Positions 7,897-14,493 of a DNA stretch of 17,883 bases are shown here, piece after piece. The stretch is taken from positions 1 through 17,883 of the forward strand of contig JBFGEI010000031.1 of assembly GCA_041580155.1 (NCBI GenBank), in the 5' to 3' direction. The position numbers and the translations under genes are program-made. This stretch comes from Limimaricola sp041580155. Its GTDB lineage: Bacteria > Pseudomonadota > Alphaproteobacteria > Rhodobacterales > Rhodobacteraceae. The notes under the pieces were generated by a model that saw nothing but the letters and a program-made list of their open reading frames with translations, searched no databases and was not told where the DNA came from. Each line of letters starts with the position of its first letter. The first letter of the stretch is position 1.

Positions 7897-8229
7897 ATGA
7901 GCAAGACGCAGGACGAAATCTGGGAAGAGTGGCAGCTGCTGCTGAACATGCCGCCGAAAGAGCTCGAGGAGTGGCTCGAGACCGATGAAAGCCGCGCGGT
8001 CGGCGACAGCGACGACGGCGAGGAGAGCACCGGCCACGCGTCCGGGCGGCGCATCGTCAAGATCAAGCACACCAACAAGGACGAACTGACCGAAGACCAG
8101 TGGGACCACATGGGCAAGGTGGTCGGCTACATCAAACGCCACCTCGCGCAAGGCGGGCCGCAGGACGACGTCGAGACCTCGAAGTGGCGCTATTCGCTGA
8201 TGAACTGGGGCCACGACCCGATGCGCTGA
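7897..8229 (+). CDS. Small DUF3140-type protein
   Basis: This 110-residue soluble protein resembles the DUF3140 family, judged from memory of conserved elements such as the N-terminal WEEWQLLLNMPPKELEEWL, the basic GRRIVKIKH centre (50-58) and WRYSLMNWGHDP at the end. Members are small, charged and of unproven function, and a DNA-associated role has been suggested for some. It is strongly acidic at residues 29-44 and basic just after. ATG 7897 is chosen over GTG 7894 because AGGGAG (7885-7890) lies six bases from the ATG. It follows the acylase gene closely and may be co-transcribed with it, but no functional link between the two is evident. Confidence 0.8.
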   Translation: MSKTQDEIWEEWQLLLNMPPKELEEWLETDESRAVGDSDDGEESTGHASGRRIVKIKHTNKDELTEDQWDHMGKVVGYIKRHLAQGGPQDDVETSKWRYSLMNWGHDPMR

Positions 8230-8235
8230 GTAGCC

Positions 8236-8256
8236 GGCCGGTGCGCGACACCGGCC
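8236..8256 (+). terminator. Weak hairpin after the DUF3140 gene
   Basis: An 8-bp perfect stem (arms GGCCGGTG and CACCGGCC, loop CGCGA) starts seven bases after the stop codon. There is no T-run behind it, so it is at best an atypical terminator or a 3'-end stabiliser. The remaining bases up to the convergent gene at 8364 hold no gene. They include an AT-rich patch at 8340-8366 that contrasts with the rest of the window. Confidence 0.35.
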
Positions 8257-8363
8257 CGCAATGCTGCGCCGAGCGCCACGCGACACTGGTGTGCGGCGCT
8301 TGTCCGGCCCGCCGCCTGCCCTGCATCAGCATCAAACCGTAAGACCATGTTATAAATATGCTT

Positions 8364-8921
8364 TCATGGATTTGCCGATGTGTCGACCAAGGTCAGCGCA
8401 GTGCCGCGCTGCGCCACCGGGGCCAGCAGATCCTCGAGAAAAAACCCGGTGAACTGCGACCGGCTGGTCAGGCCGGACTTGCGGTAGACCGCGGTGGCGT
8501 GTTGCCGCACCGTGGCGCTCGATCCGTCGCGCAGCGTCGCGATTTCCTTGTGGCTCAGCCCCTTCAGCATCAGCAGCGCGACCTCGGACTCGGCCTCGGT
8601 CAGCCCCCAGTCGGCGAATTGCTGGGCGATGGCGCGCGACAGCCCCTGCACATGCACCCGAGAGGCCTGGCGCCAATGTTCGCCGTCGCGCCGCGCCCGG
8701 TCGAGATCGTCCAGCAGCAGCCGGCGTTCGCGGCGCATCTCGCGGCTGGCGTGCGAGCCGAAGGCGGTCGACGTCACCGCCCCGGCCAGCAGCGCGATCT
8801 CGAAAAGGTCGAGCCCGAGGCTGCCCAGCGTCATCGGCTCGTCGGATTGCATCACCTCGAGCGTCACCAGCAGGCCGAACAGCACCGCGGCGACGCCGGC
8901 GAAGATCCAGGGCTTGCGCAT
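8364..8921 (-). CDS. LuxR-type HTH regulator with two N-terminal membrane segments
   Basis: This 185-residue protein ends in a LuxR/FixJ-type DNA-binding domain (about 106-160). It has the family pattern LTEAESEVALLMLKGLSHKEIA followed by a recognition helix around SATVRQHATAVYRKSG. The N-terminus has two hydrophobic segments, about 4-24 and 36-55, followed by a basic, probably coiled stretch (60-90). There is no receiver or autoinducer-binding domain. The protein should therefore sit in the inner membrane with its DNA-binding domain in the cytoplasm. ATG 8921 is chosen for its ribosome binding site GGAAGGA about seven bases upstream. The frame extends further upstream without a better start. 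It lies 59 bases downstream of a secreted protein gene on the same strand and may share its transcript. Target genes are unknown. Confidence 0.85.
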   Translation of the reverse strand: MRKPWIFAGVAAVLFGLLVTLEVMQSDEPMTLGSLGLDLFEIALLAGAVTSTAFGSHASREMRRERRLLLDDLDRARRDGEHWRQASRVHVQGLSRAIAQQFADWGLTEAESEVALLMLKGLSHKEIATLRDGSSATVRQHATAVYRKSGLTSRSQFTGFFLEDLLAPVAQRGTALTLVDTSANP

Positions 8922-8946
8922 GGTCGGATCCTTCCACGTTGCATCA

Positions 8947-8970
8947 TGCCACGGATCGGCCGCCGTGGCA
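8947..8970 (-). other. Hairpin between the secreted protein and LuxR genes
   Basis: An 8-bp perfect stem, arms TGCCACGG and CCGTGGCA with an 8-base loop, lies in the 59-base gap between the two minus-strand genes. No U-tract follows on the minus strand, so it is not a standard terminator. It could modulate read-through or transcript processing between the two genes, or be fortuitous in GC-rich DNA. Confidence 0.35.
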
Positions 8971-8980
8971 CCGGCCGCGA

Positions 8981-9748
8981 TCATTCCTCGGTAGCGAAGA
9001 AGCCAAGCCCGATGGTCTGGTTGCCGCTCTGCTCGATCGCCAGCACCTCGACCTCGTAGAGCGTGCCGGGCGCGAAAAAGCTGGCCGGAACCACCAGATC
9101 AGTCGCCTCGGGGCCGAGATGCACGTCGTAGACCGGCCGGGAAAACCCGTCGGGGTCCTCGTGATCGTCGTTGGTCACGATCACCTGGTAGCCGCTGATC
9201 CGCGGTGCCCGGCCGTCGATCGACGTGGCGACCGGCTGCCAGGCGACGGTGAGGTCGGCGACCGGCAGCTGCAACGGCGCGTCCTCGTCCTCGGACAGCT
9301 CGGGCGTGGTGATCACCGGCATCGTCGGCACCAGCGTGGTGAACCGCGCCGTGCCCTGACGGCCGGTGCCGTCGTGCAGGATCGCCCGCACCGCGTAGTC
9401 GCCTTCGGGAAACGCCGCGGTCAGCGCCGCATAATCCCAGACATCGGCGGGCGGTTCGCGGCTTTCGAAGAAGAACGACCCGAGCCCCAGATCGCCAAGC
9501 TGCGCCGCCGGGTCGACATGCAGGATGATCGCGCCGGTCGGGTCGAAGACGCAAAGCTCGGACCAGCCGTCGTCGTCGATCAGCCCGTGGATGCCGATGT
9601 CGTCGTCGGCCGCGTTGTATTCGATGAACAGCCTGGCCGCCGCGATCTCGGTGACCTCGGCCGGCATCGGGTCGCAGGGCGCTTGCTGCGCCGCCGCCGA
9701 CCCCGCGGCCAGCGCCGCGATCAGGACAAGCGTGGGGGTGTGTCGCAT
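8981..9748 (-). CDS. Secreted protein with a fibronectin type III-like C-terminal domain
   Basis: I do not recognise a named family for this 255-residue protein. Residues 1-20 form a clear Sec signal peptide ending AGSAAA, with the mature protein starting QQAPCDP. Two cysteines (25 and 66) could form a disulfide. The N-terminal half (about 30-140) contains strands such as GDYAVRAILHDGTGRQGTARF. The C-terminal part (about 143-253) has fibronectin-III-like features: a proline-led start, LTVAWQPV, ISGYQVIV and a last pair TLYEVEVLAIEQSGNQTI. The mature protein is strongly acidic. ATG 9748 is chosen because GGAGG lies about seven bases upstream; the longer extension is arginine-rich and covers the hairpin after hflX. 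A binding or scaffold role in the periplasm is possible, but enzymatic function is not indicated. It precedes the LuxR-type gene. Confidence 0.8.
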   Translation of the reverse strand: MRHTPTLVLIAALAAGSAAAQQAPCDPMPAEVTEIAAARLFIEYNAADDDIGIHGLIDDDGWSELCVFDPTGAIILHVDPAAQLGDLGLGSFFFESREPPADVWDYAALTAAFPEGDYAVRAILHDGTGRQGTARFTTLVPTMPVITTPELSEDEDAPLQLPVADLTVAWQPVATSIDGRAPRISGYQVIVTNDDHEDPDGFSRPVYDVHLGPEATDLVVPASFFAPGTLYEVEVLAIEQSGNQTIGLGFFATEE

Positions 9749-9791
9749 CGGTCCGCCTCCTTGATGGATGGCGTCGAGACTAGATCGGAGT

Positions 9792-9827
9792 CCGGGGCCG
9801 CGCCCATCCGACAGAGCGCGGCCCCGG
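9792..9827 (-). terminator. Long GC stem downstream of hflX
   Basis: A perfect 12-bp stem with arms CCGGGGCCGCGC (9792-9803) and GCGCGGCCCCGG (9816-9827) and a 12-base loop begins 15 bases after the hflX stop. It is followed on the minus strand by ACTCCGATCT rather than a U-run. It is well placed to end the ntr-trk-hfq-hflX transcript as a U-tract-less terminator or to protect its 3' end. It separates hflX from the secreted protein gene, whose start is at 9748. Confidence 0.5.
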
Positions 9828-9842
9828 CAAGTGTCGCAGGCG

Positions 9843-11126
9843 TCAGATCCGCTCGAACCGGGCCTTCTGCTCGGCGGTCCAGACCACCCGCATCGCGTAG
9901 CCATCGTCGGTCTGCCGGTCGTCCTCGACCAGGCCCTGCGCGAACAGCCAGGCGCGGCGCTTGCCGTCGCCGAAGCCAAGCGACAGCGTCTCATTGATCT
10001 TGCCGCCGCCCAGCTTGGCCGAGATGTCGGCCAGCAGCTCCTCCATGCCGGCGCCGGTCAGCGCCGAGACCGCGTTGACGTTCTCGGTGCGCGACGCGCG
10101 TTCGATCGCCGCCTCGCGGGCGTCGTCGGGCAAGGTGTCGATCTTGTTCCAGATCTCGATCCGCGGCGTGTCGTCCGGCAGGCCGAGGCTGGCCAGGATG
10201 GTCTCGACCTCGCGGGCCTGGTCGACGGTCTGGGCGTGGCCGATGTCGCGCACGTGCAGCACCAGGTCGGCGTCGAGCACCTCTTCCAGCGTGGCGCGGA
10301 ACGCCGCGACCAGCTCGGTCGGAAGATCCGAGATGAAGCCGACGGTGTCGGACATGATGATCTCGTCGCCGCTGGGCAGTTCGACCCGGCGCATCGTCGG
10401 GTCGAGCGTCGCGAAGAGCATGTCCTTGACCATCACGTCGGCGCCGGTCAACCGGTTGAACAGCGTCGATTTTCCAGCGTTGGTATAGCCCACGAGCGCG
10501 ACGATCGGATACGGCACCTTGGCCCGGGCCGCACGGTGCAGCGTCCGGGTGCGCACGACCTTCTCGAGCTGGCGGCGCAGCCGGACCAGCTGGTCGTCGA
10601 TGGCGCGACGGTCGGCCTCGATCTGGGTTTCGCCGGGACCGCCGACGAAGCCCAATCCGCCGCGCTGCCGCTCGAGGTGGGTCCAGGCCCGGACCAGCCG
10701 GGTGCGCTGATAGCTCAGCGCCGCCATCTCGACCTGCAGCACGCCCTCGCGGGTGGCGGCGCGGTCGCCGAAGATCTCGAGGATCAGCCCGGTCCGGTCC
10801 AGAAGCTTGACCTTCCATTCCTTCTCGAGGTTGCGCTGCTGCACCGGACCGACATGGCCGTCGATCAGCACCAGCTCGACATCGGCGGCCTTCATGCGCT
10901 GCTTCAGCTCTTCGATCTTGCCCTTGCCGAACAGCATGCCCGGATGGCGCCGCGGCAGCCGCACGATTTCGGAGCCGACGACCTCGAGGCCGGGCAGCGC
11001 CTTGGCCAGCGCCAAGGCTTCGTCAAGCGCGGCGCCGGGTTCGCGACGGCTTTGGTTGTTCTTGATTTCGGGGTGGATCACCCAGGCGCGGGTGTCCGGA
11101 GCTTCGGGGATGTGATAGTCGGTCAA
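9843..11126 (-). CDS. hflX: GTPase HflX
   Basis: HflX is a ribosome-associated GTPase that rescues stalled or stress-damaged 70S ribosomes by splitting them. In 427 residues the N-terminal HflX domain carries HPGMLFGKGKIEEL (61-74) and GGLGFVGGPGETQIE (156-170). The G domain follows with G1 GYTNAGKST (213-221), G2 Thr240, G3 DTVGF (260-264), G4 NKID (327-330) and G5 SAL (354-356). A C-terminal extension of about 50 residues completes it. The start is a TTG at 11126 whose last two bases are also the first two of the hfq TGA, a pattern that suggests translational coupling. No ATG lies close enough to keep the N-terminal domain intact. The arrangement hfq-hflX is conserved widely in proteobacteria. 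Confidence 0.95.
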   Translation of the reverse strand: MTDYHIPEAPDTRAWVIHPEIKNNQSRREPGAALDEALALAKALPGLEVVGSEIVRLPRRHPGMLFGKGKIEELKQRMKAADVELVLIDGHVGPVQQRNLEKEWKVKLLDRTGLILEIFGDRAATREGVLQVEMAALSYQRTRLVRAWTHLERQRGGLGFVGGPGETQIEADRRAIDDQLVRLRRQLEKVVRTRTLHRAARAKVPYPIVALVGYTNAGKSTLFNRLTGADVMVKDMLFATLDPTMRRVELPSGDEIIMSDTVGFISDLPTELVAAFRATLEEVLDADLVLHVRDIGHAQTVDQAREVETILASLGLPDDTPRIEIWNKIDTLPDDAREAAIERASRTENVNAVSALTGAGMEELLADISAKLGGGKINETLSLGFGDGKRRAWLFAQGLVEDDRQTDDGYAMRVVWTAEQKARFERI

Positions 11127-11356
11127 TCTTCACCGTCATAGAGGTTCACCGGCTGCGACGGCATGATGGTCGAAATCGCGCTTTTGTAGACCAGCTGCGA
11201 CTGGCCGTCGCGACGCAGCAATACGCAGAAGTTGTCAAACCAGGTGATGACCCCCTGCAGCTTGACGCCGTTGATCAGGAAGATCGTCACGGGCACCTTG
11301 ATCTTGCGCACGTGGTTCAGGAACGCATCCTGAAGATTCTGCTTGTCACCCGCCAT
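11123..11356 (-). CDS. hfq: RNA chaperone Hfq
   Basis: Hfq is a hexameric Sm-like protein that helps small RNAs pair with mRNAs. The 77-residue product has the alphaproteobacterial form: LQDAFLNHVRK (8-18), Sm1 with VPVTIFLINGVKLQGVI (21-37) and DNFCVLLRRDGQSQLVY (41-57), then YKSAISTIMPS. The Sm2 motif normally reads YKHAIST; here the conserved histidine is serine (Ser59, codon AGC). The rim basic patch is RKIK. The start ATG 11356 is chosen because it matches the family N-terminus and has AAGGG about seven bases upstream. An in-frame upstream extension rich in Gly and Lys is not credible. Its stop overlaps the hflX TTG. It is separated from trkH by 123 bases, so it may have its own promoter. 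Confidence 0.95.
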   Translation of the reverse strand: MAGDKQNLQDAFLNHVRKIKVPVTIFLINGVKLQGVITWFDNFCVLLRRDGQSQLVYKSAISTIMPSQPVNLYDGED

Positions 11357-11417
11357 GGCCGACCCTTTTTTGTTCTTGCGGCCGCGGACCGGCCCGTTTC
11401 CCTCGTTTGGCACGGAG

Positions 11418-11445
11418 TATGTATTGACGAGGTTGGAGTTTCCAG
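11418..11445 (-). promoter_or_regulatory. Possible hfq promoter
   Basis: In the 123-base gap upstream of hfq the minus strand carries CTGGAA (11440-11445) and TACATA (11418-11423) separated by 16 bases. These are acceptable sigma-70-like -35 and -10 elements. The patch is less GC-rich than its surroundings. The same bases can also form an imperfect stem (GGCTGGA/TCCAACC with one mismatch), so the signal is ambiguous. Transcription from trkH may also reach hfq, as no strong terminator is visible in the gap. Confidence 0.3.
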
Positions 11446-11479
11446 CCCTGAAATTGGACGGTGCCGCAGGTCGCGCGCG

Positions 11480-13000
11480 CTAGTTGCGCCAGGATGACGG
11501 GTTCAGCAGCGCGATGATCGCCAGCGTCTCGAGTCGGCCCAGCACCATCGCCACCGCCAGCACCGCCTTGGCGGCGTCGGGGATGCCGGCATAGGAGATC
11601 GGGTTCTCGGCACCGATTTCGGCCAGAGGCCCGGTGGTCGACAGCGCCGCGACCGCCAGCGTCATCGCGGTCTCGAACTGCACCCCGGTCATCGACAGCG
11701 CCAGCATCACCGCGGTGATCGACAGCGCGAACAGCATGAAGAAGATCCAGGAGATGAACGCGCCCTCGCGGCGGATCCGCCGCGCCTCGATGCCGTCGCC
11801 GCCGACCGAATGCGGGTGCACCAGCCGCTCGAGCTCGCGCTTGCCATGCATCCACAACGCGTAGACCCGCAGCAGCTTGACGCCGCCAGCGGTGGTCGCG
11901 ACGCCGCCGCCGATCAGCGCCAGACCGACCAGGATCAGCCCCGGCGTGTCGAGCCCGGACCAGTCCGCCGCGCCCAGCCAGTAGCGCGACTCGAAGCCGG
12001 TGGTGGTGATGAAGGACATCACGGTGAACAGCGATCCCCACAGCGCCGACAGCGCCAGCGGCAGGTCGGCGTCGGCCCGGTCCTCGACCGCGCCGAAGAA
12101 ATGCCGCGCGAACAGCAGCCCCGGCACGATCAGCACCAGCGCCAGCCCCATCCGCAGCTCGGGGTCGCGGATCAGCTTGCCGCCCTGGTCGCCGAACATG
12201 TTGCGCGCGAAGGTCAGCCGCGACAATGCGAAGATCAGGAACACGAAGATCAGCATCTCGCCCATCACCCCGGCATTGCCGTAGCGCAAGCCGCCGACCG
12301 GGCTGATGCCGCTGGTCGCCAGCACCGACATCGCGTGGCAGATCGCGATGAACGCGTCCTCTCCGGCCGACACCAGGCCGACCCAGAGCGCCGCGGTCAG
12401 CCCGACGTAGATCGGCACCAGCCGGATCGCGTAGCGCGACAGCCGTTCCGAGCTGTCGGCGATCCGCGAGATCTGCGAGAACCGCTCGCTGCCCTCGCCG
12501 ACATTGGCCGGCGACCGGACCTCGAAGCCGCCCAGGTTCATCGGCGCCAGGATCGACACCGCGGTGATCCAGATCAGCAGCCCGCCGATCCAGCCGACCA
12601 GCGCGCGCCACAGGTGCAGGCTGTCGTTCAGCCGCCCGGCGTTGTCGTAGATCGTGGCGCCGGTGGTGGTGAAGCTCGACACCATCTCGAACCAGGCGTT
12701 GAGAAACGAGGTGGTGCCGAGCGCCTCGTGGAACGGCACCGCGAACATCACCGGCAGCACGGTGAAGGCCGCGACCAGCGCCGACAGACGGCTGCGCGGT
12801 TCGCTGACCGGGCGGTAGTTCGCGGTGGCGATACCGATCAGCAGCGACAGCATCAGCCCGAGGATCGCGCCGTAAAGGAAGGTGCGCGAGGTGGTGTGAT
12901 CGCCGCGGCCGATCGCGTGCAGCGCCGGCAGCAGCATCGCCGCCGAGCCGATCGCCATCATCATCACGAAGAACGGCAGCCGAGAGATCCGCGCTTGCAT
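11480..13000 (-). CDS. trkH: Trk potassium uptake system membrane subunit TrkH
   Basis: TrkH is the potassium-conducting membrane subunit gated by the cytoplasmic TrkA ring. The 506-residue protein has about ten to twelve hydrophobic segments with four pore loops. The filter sequences are FTTTGAT (110-116), LATSGIS (227-233), ITTTGFE (331-337) and LSTTGPL (453-459), each with the filter glycine. Other family features are GWIGGLLIWITAVSILAPMN (136-155) and VATTAGGVKLLR (367-378) with a conserved lysine at 375. The C-terminus MVLGRLETLAIIALLNPSSWRN is typical. ATG 13000 begins nine bases after the trkA stop, with AGGG about seven bases upstream. The pair is certainly co-transcribed. The sequence is intact, with all four filter glycines. 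Confidence 0.95.
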   Translation of the reverse strand: MQARISRLPFFVMMMAIGSAAMLLPALHAIGRGDHTTSRTFLYGAILGLMLSLLIGIATANYRPVSEPRSRLSALVAAFTVLPVMFAVPFHEALGTTSFLNAWFEMVSSFTTTGATIYDNAGRLNDSLHLWRALVGWIGGLLIWITAVSILAPMNLGGFEVRSPANVGEGSERFSQISRIADSSERLSRYAIRLVPIYVGLTAALWVGLVSAGEDAFIAICHAMSVLATSGISPVGGLRYGNAGVMGEMLIFVFLIFALSRLTFARNMFGDQGGKLIRDPELRMGLALVLIVPGLLFARHFFGAVEDRADADLPLALSALWGSLFTVMSFITTTGFESRYWLGAADWSGLDTPGLILVGLALIGGGVATTAGGVKLLRVYALWMHGKRELERLVHPHSVGGDGIEARRIRREGAFISWIFFMLFALSITAVMLALSMTGVQFETAMTLAVAALSTTGPLAEIGAENPISYAGIPDAAKAVLAVAMVLGRLETLAIIALLNPSSWRN

Positions 13001-13009
13001 GCCGCGGCC

Positions 13010-14386
13010 CTAGAAGAAGTCGATCGAGACCTGGAGCAGCCGTTCGACCTCCGGCACGTCCGAAGCCATTGCGAACAGCGCGACCATGTCGCCCTCCTCG
13101 ATCCTGAGCGCGCCCGAGATCTTCACCATTCGGCCGTCCTTCAGAACGCCGCCGACCAGCACGCCCTCGGGAAAGGCGATGTCGCGGACCCGCTGCCCGG
13201 CGATCGGCGAGGTGCCAAGCACCTGCGCCTCGATCAGCTCGGCCTCGGCGTCGCCGATCGAATAGACGCCGCGGACCCGGCCGTGGCGGATGTGGCGCAG
13301 GATCGAGCTGACCGTGGTGGCGCGCGGGTTGATATAGGCGTCGATGTCCATCGCGTTCATCAGCGGCACCAGCGTCGGGTCGTTGACCAGGCAGATCGCC
13401 AGAGGGCAGCCGAGCGCCTTGGCGCGGACCGACGCCAGCAGGTTGGTCTTATCGTCGTCGGTGACCACCAGCACCGCGTCGGCGGTGGCGATCTGCGCTT
13501 CTTCAAGGATCGCCGCATCCAGCCCGTCGCCGTTCAGCACGATGGTCCGGTCCAGCTGGTCGGCGGCGCGTTCCGCGGCCTTGCGGTCGCGTTCGATCAT
13601 CTTGACCCGGACCCGGGTCGGCCGCGCCTCGAGCGCGCGCGCGACGCCCAGGCCGACGTTGCCGCCGCCGATCACCACGATGCGTTCCTGCTTGGCGTGG
13701 CGCTTGCCGAAGATCTCCAGCGTGCGCTCCATGTCGGAGGTGTCGGTGAACACGTAGACCGCGTCGCCCGGGAAGATCTGGTCTTCGGGCGCCGGCGCGA
13801 AAAGCCGGCCGCGGCGGCGGATCCCGACCACGATGGCGTGCAGCGTCGAGAACAGGTCGGTAAGCTGGCGCAGCGGCGTGTTGATCACCGGGCAGTCCTC
13901 GGCGATGGTGATGCCGAGCAGGTGCCCCTTGCCGTCCAGAAAGCTCTCGGCGTCGAAGGCCGCCGGCGCCGCGAGCCGCTGCAGCGCCGCTTCGGCGACC
14001 TCGCGCTCGGGGCTGATCACCACGTCGATCGGCATGTGATCGCGGCGGTAGAGATCGGAATAGATCGCGTCGAGATAGCTCTGCGACCGCAGCCGGGCGA
14101 TCTTGCGCTGGATCGAGAACACCGAATGCGCCACTTGGCAGGTCACCATGTTGACCTCGTCGCTATGGGTCGCGGCGATGATCATGTCGGCGTCGCGCGC
14201 CCCGGCGCGGTCCAGCACGTCGGGGTAGCTGGCGAAGCCGGTGATGCCCTGGACGTCGAGCGTGTCGGTCGCGCGGCGCACGAGATCGGGATTGTTGTCC
14301 ACAACCGTCACGTCGTTGCGCTCGCCCGACAGGTGGCGGGCGATCTGCCAGCCGACCTGTCCCGCGCCGCAGATGATGACTTTCAT
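13010..14386 (-). CDS. trkA: Trk system potassium transporter regulatory subunit TrkA
   Basis: TrkA is a peripheral inner-membrane protein that binds nucleotides and controls TrkH. The 458-residue protein is a tandem RCK duplication. The first Rossmann fold starts MKVIICGAGQVG with glycine motif at 7-12 and an acidic Asp30 after the second strand. The second starts IVVIGGGNVGLG with glycines at 240-245. Each half ends in a TrkA-C segment (about 150-215 and 375-455; EEGDMVALFA is typical). ATG 14386 is supported by AGGAG five to six bases upstream. A 107-base gap with two hairpins separates it from ntrX upstream; trkH follows nine bases after its stop. This position, between the Ntr two-component pair and hfq, is usual in alphaproteobacteria. 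Confidence 0.95.
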   Translation of the reverse strand: MKVIICGAGQVGWQIARHLSGERNDVTVVDNNPDLVRRATDTLDVQGITGFASYPDVLDRAGARDADMIIAATHSDEVNMVTCQVAHSVFSIQRKIARLRSQSYLDAIYSDLYRRDHMPIDVVISPEREVAEAALQRLAAPAAFDAESFLDGKGHLLGITIAEDCPVINTPLRQLTDLFSTLHAIVVGIRRRGRLFAPAPEDQIFPGDAVYVFTDTSDMERTLEIFGKRHAKQERIVVIGGGNVGLGVARALEARPTRVRVKMIERDRKAAERAADQLDRTIVLNGDGLDAAILEEAQIATADAVLVVTDDDKTNLLASVRAKALGCPLAICLVNDPTLVPLMNAMDIDAYINPRATTVSSILRHIRHGRVRGVYSIGDAEAELIEAQVLGTSPIAGQRVRDIAFPEGVLVGGVLKDGRMVKISGALRIEEGDMVALFAMASDVPEVERLLQVSIDFF

Positions 14387-14405
14387 CGTCGCTCCTGGCC
14401 CCGAT

Positions 14406-14458
14406 GCCGCGCAGCGCGGCGGTGTCGTGCATCGCGGCGCTGCACGCCGCGATCACGA
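14406..14458 (-). other. Tandem hairpins in the ntrX-trkA gap
   Basis: Two stems occupy the 107-base gap. The larger (14425-14458) has a perfect 9-bp core ATCGCGGCG/CGCCGCGAT around the loop CTGCA, extended by five more pairs (TCGTG/CACGA) past a single bulged C. The smaller (14406-14420) has arms GCCGCG/CGCGGC and loop CAG. No U-run follows on the minus strand, so this is not a textbook intrinsic terminator. The structure sits in the transcript between ntrX and the trkA ribosome binding site. It may act as a processing or stability element, or as a rho-dependent or attenuating device. The structure is seen directly; the role is inference. Confidence 0.55.
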
Positions 14459-14493
14459 TCTCTGGAAGTGACAGAGCCCACCGGCAGGGTCAA

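Noticed and set aside
4575..7988. A 1137-codon plus-strand open frame spanning the dehydrogenase and acylase genes
   Set aside because: It is extremely rich in Arg, Ala, Pro and Gly and overlaps two genes with clear family motifs. Long open frames of this kind are expected by chance in very GC-rich DNA.
8340..8366. AT-rich patch with near-palindromic CATGTTATAAATATG
   Set aside because: The symmetry is imperfect and short, and it lies between two convergent genes where an AT-rich transcript end is unremarkable.
11357..11413. N-terminal extension of Hfq
   Set aside because: The added Gly/Lys/Arg residues do not match the Hfq N-terminus, and ATG 11356 has a ribosome binding site at proper distance.
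11424..11452. TTGACG on the plus strand as a -35 box for an antisense transcript
   Set aside because: At 17 bases downstream the sequence is CCTGAA, which is a poor -10 element, and no gene follows on that strand.
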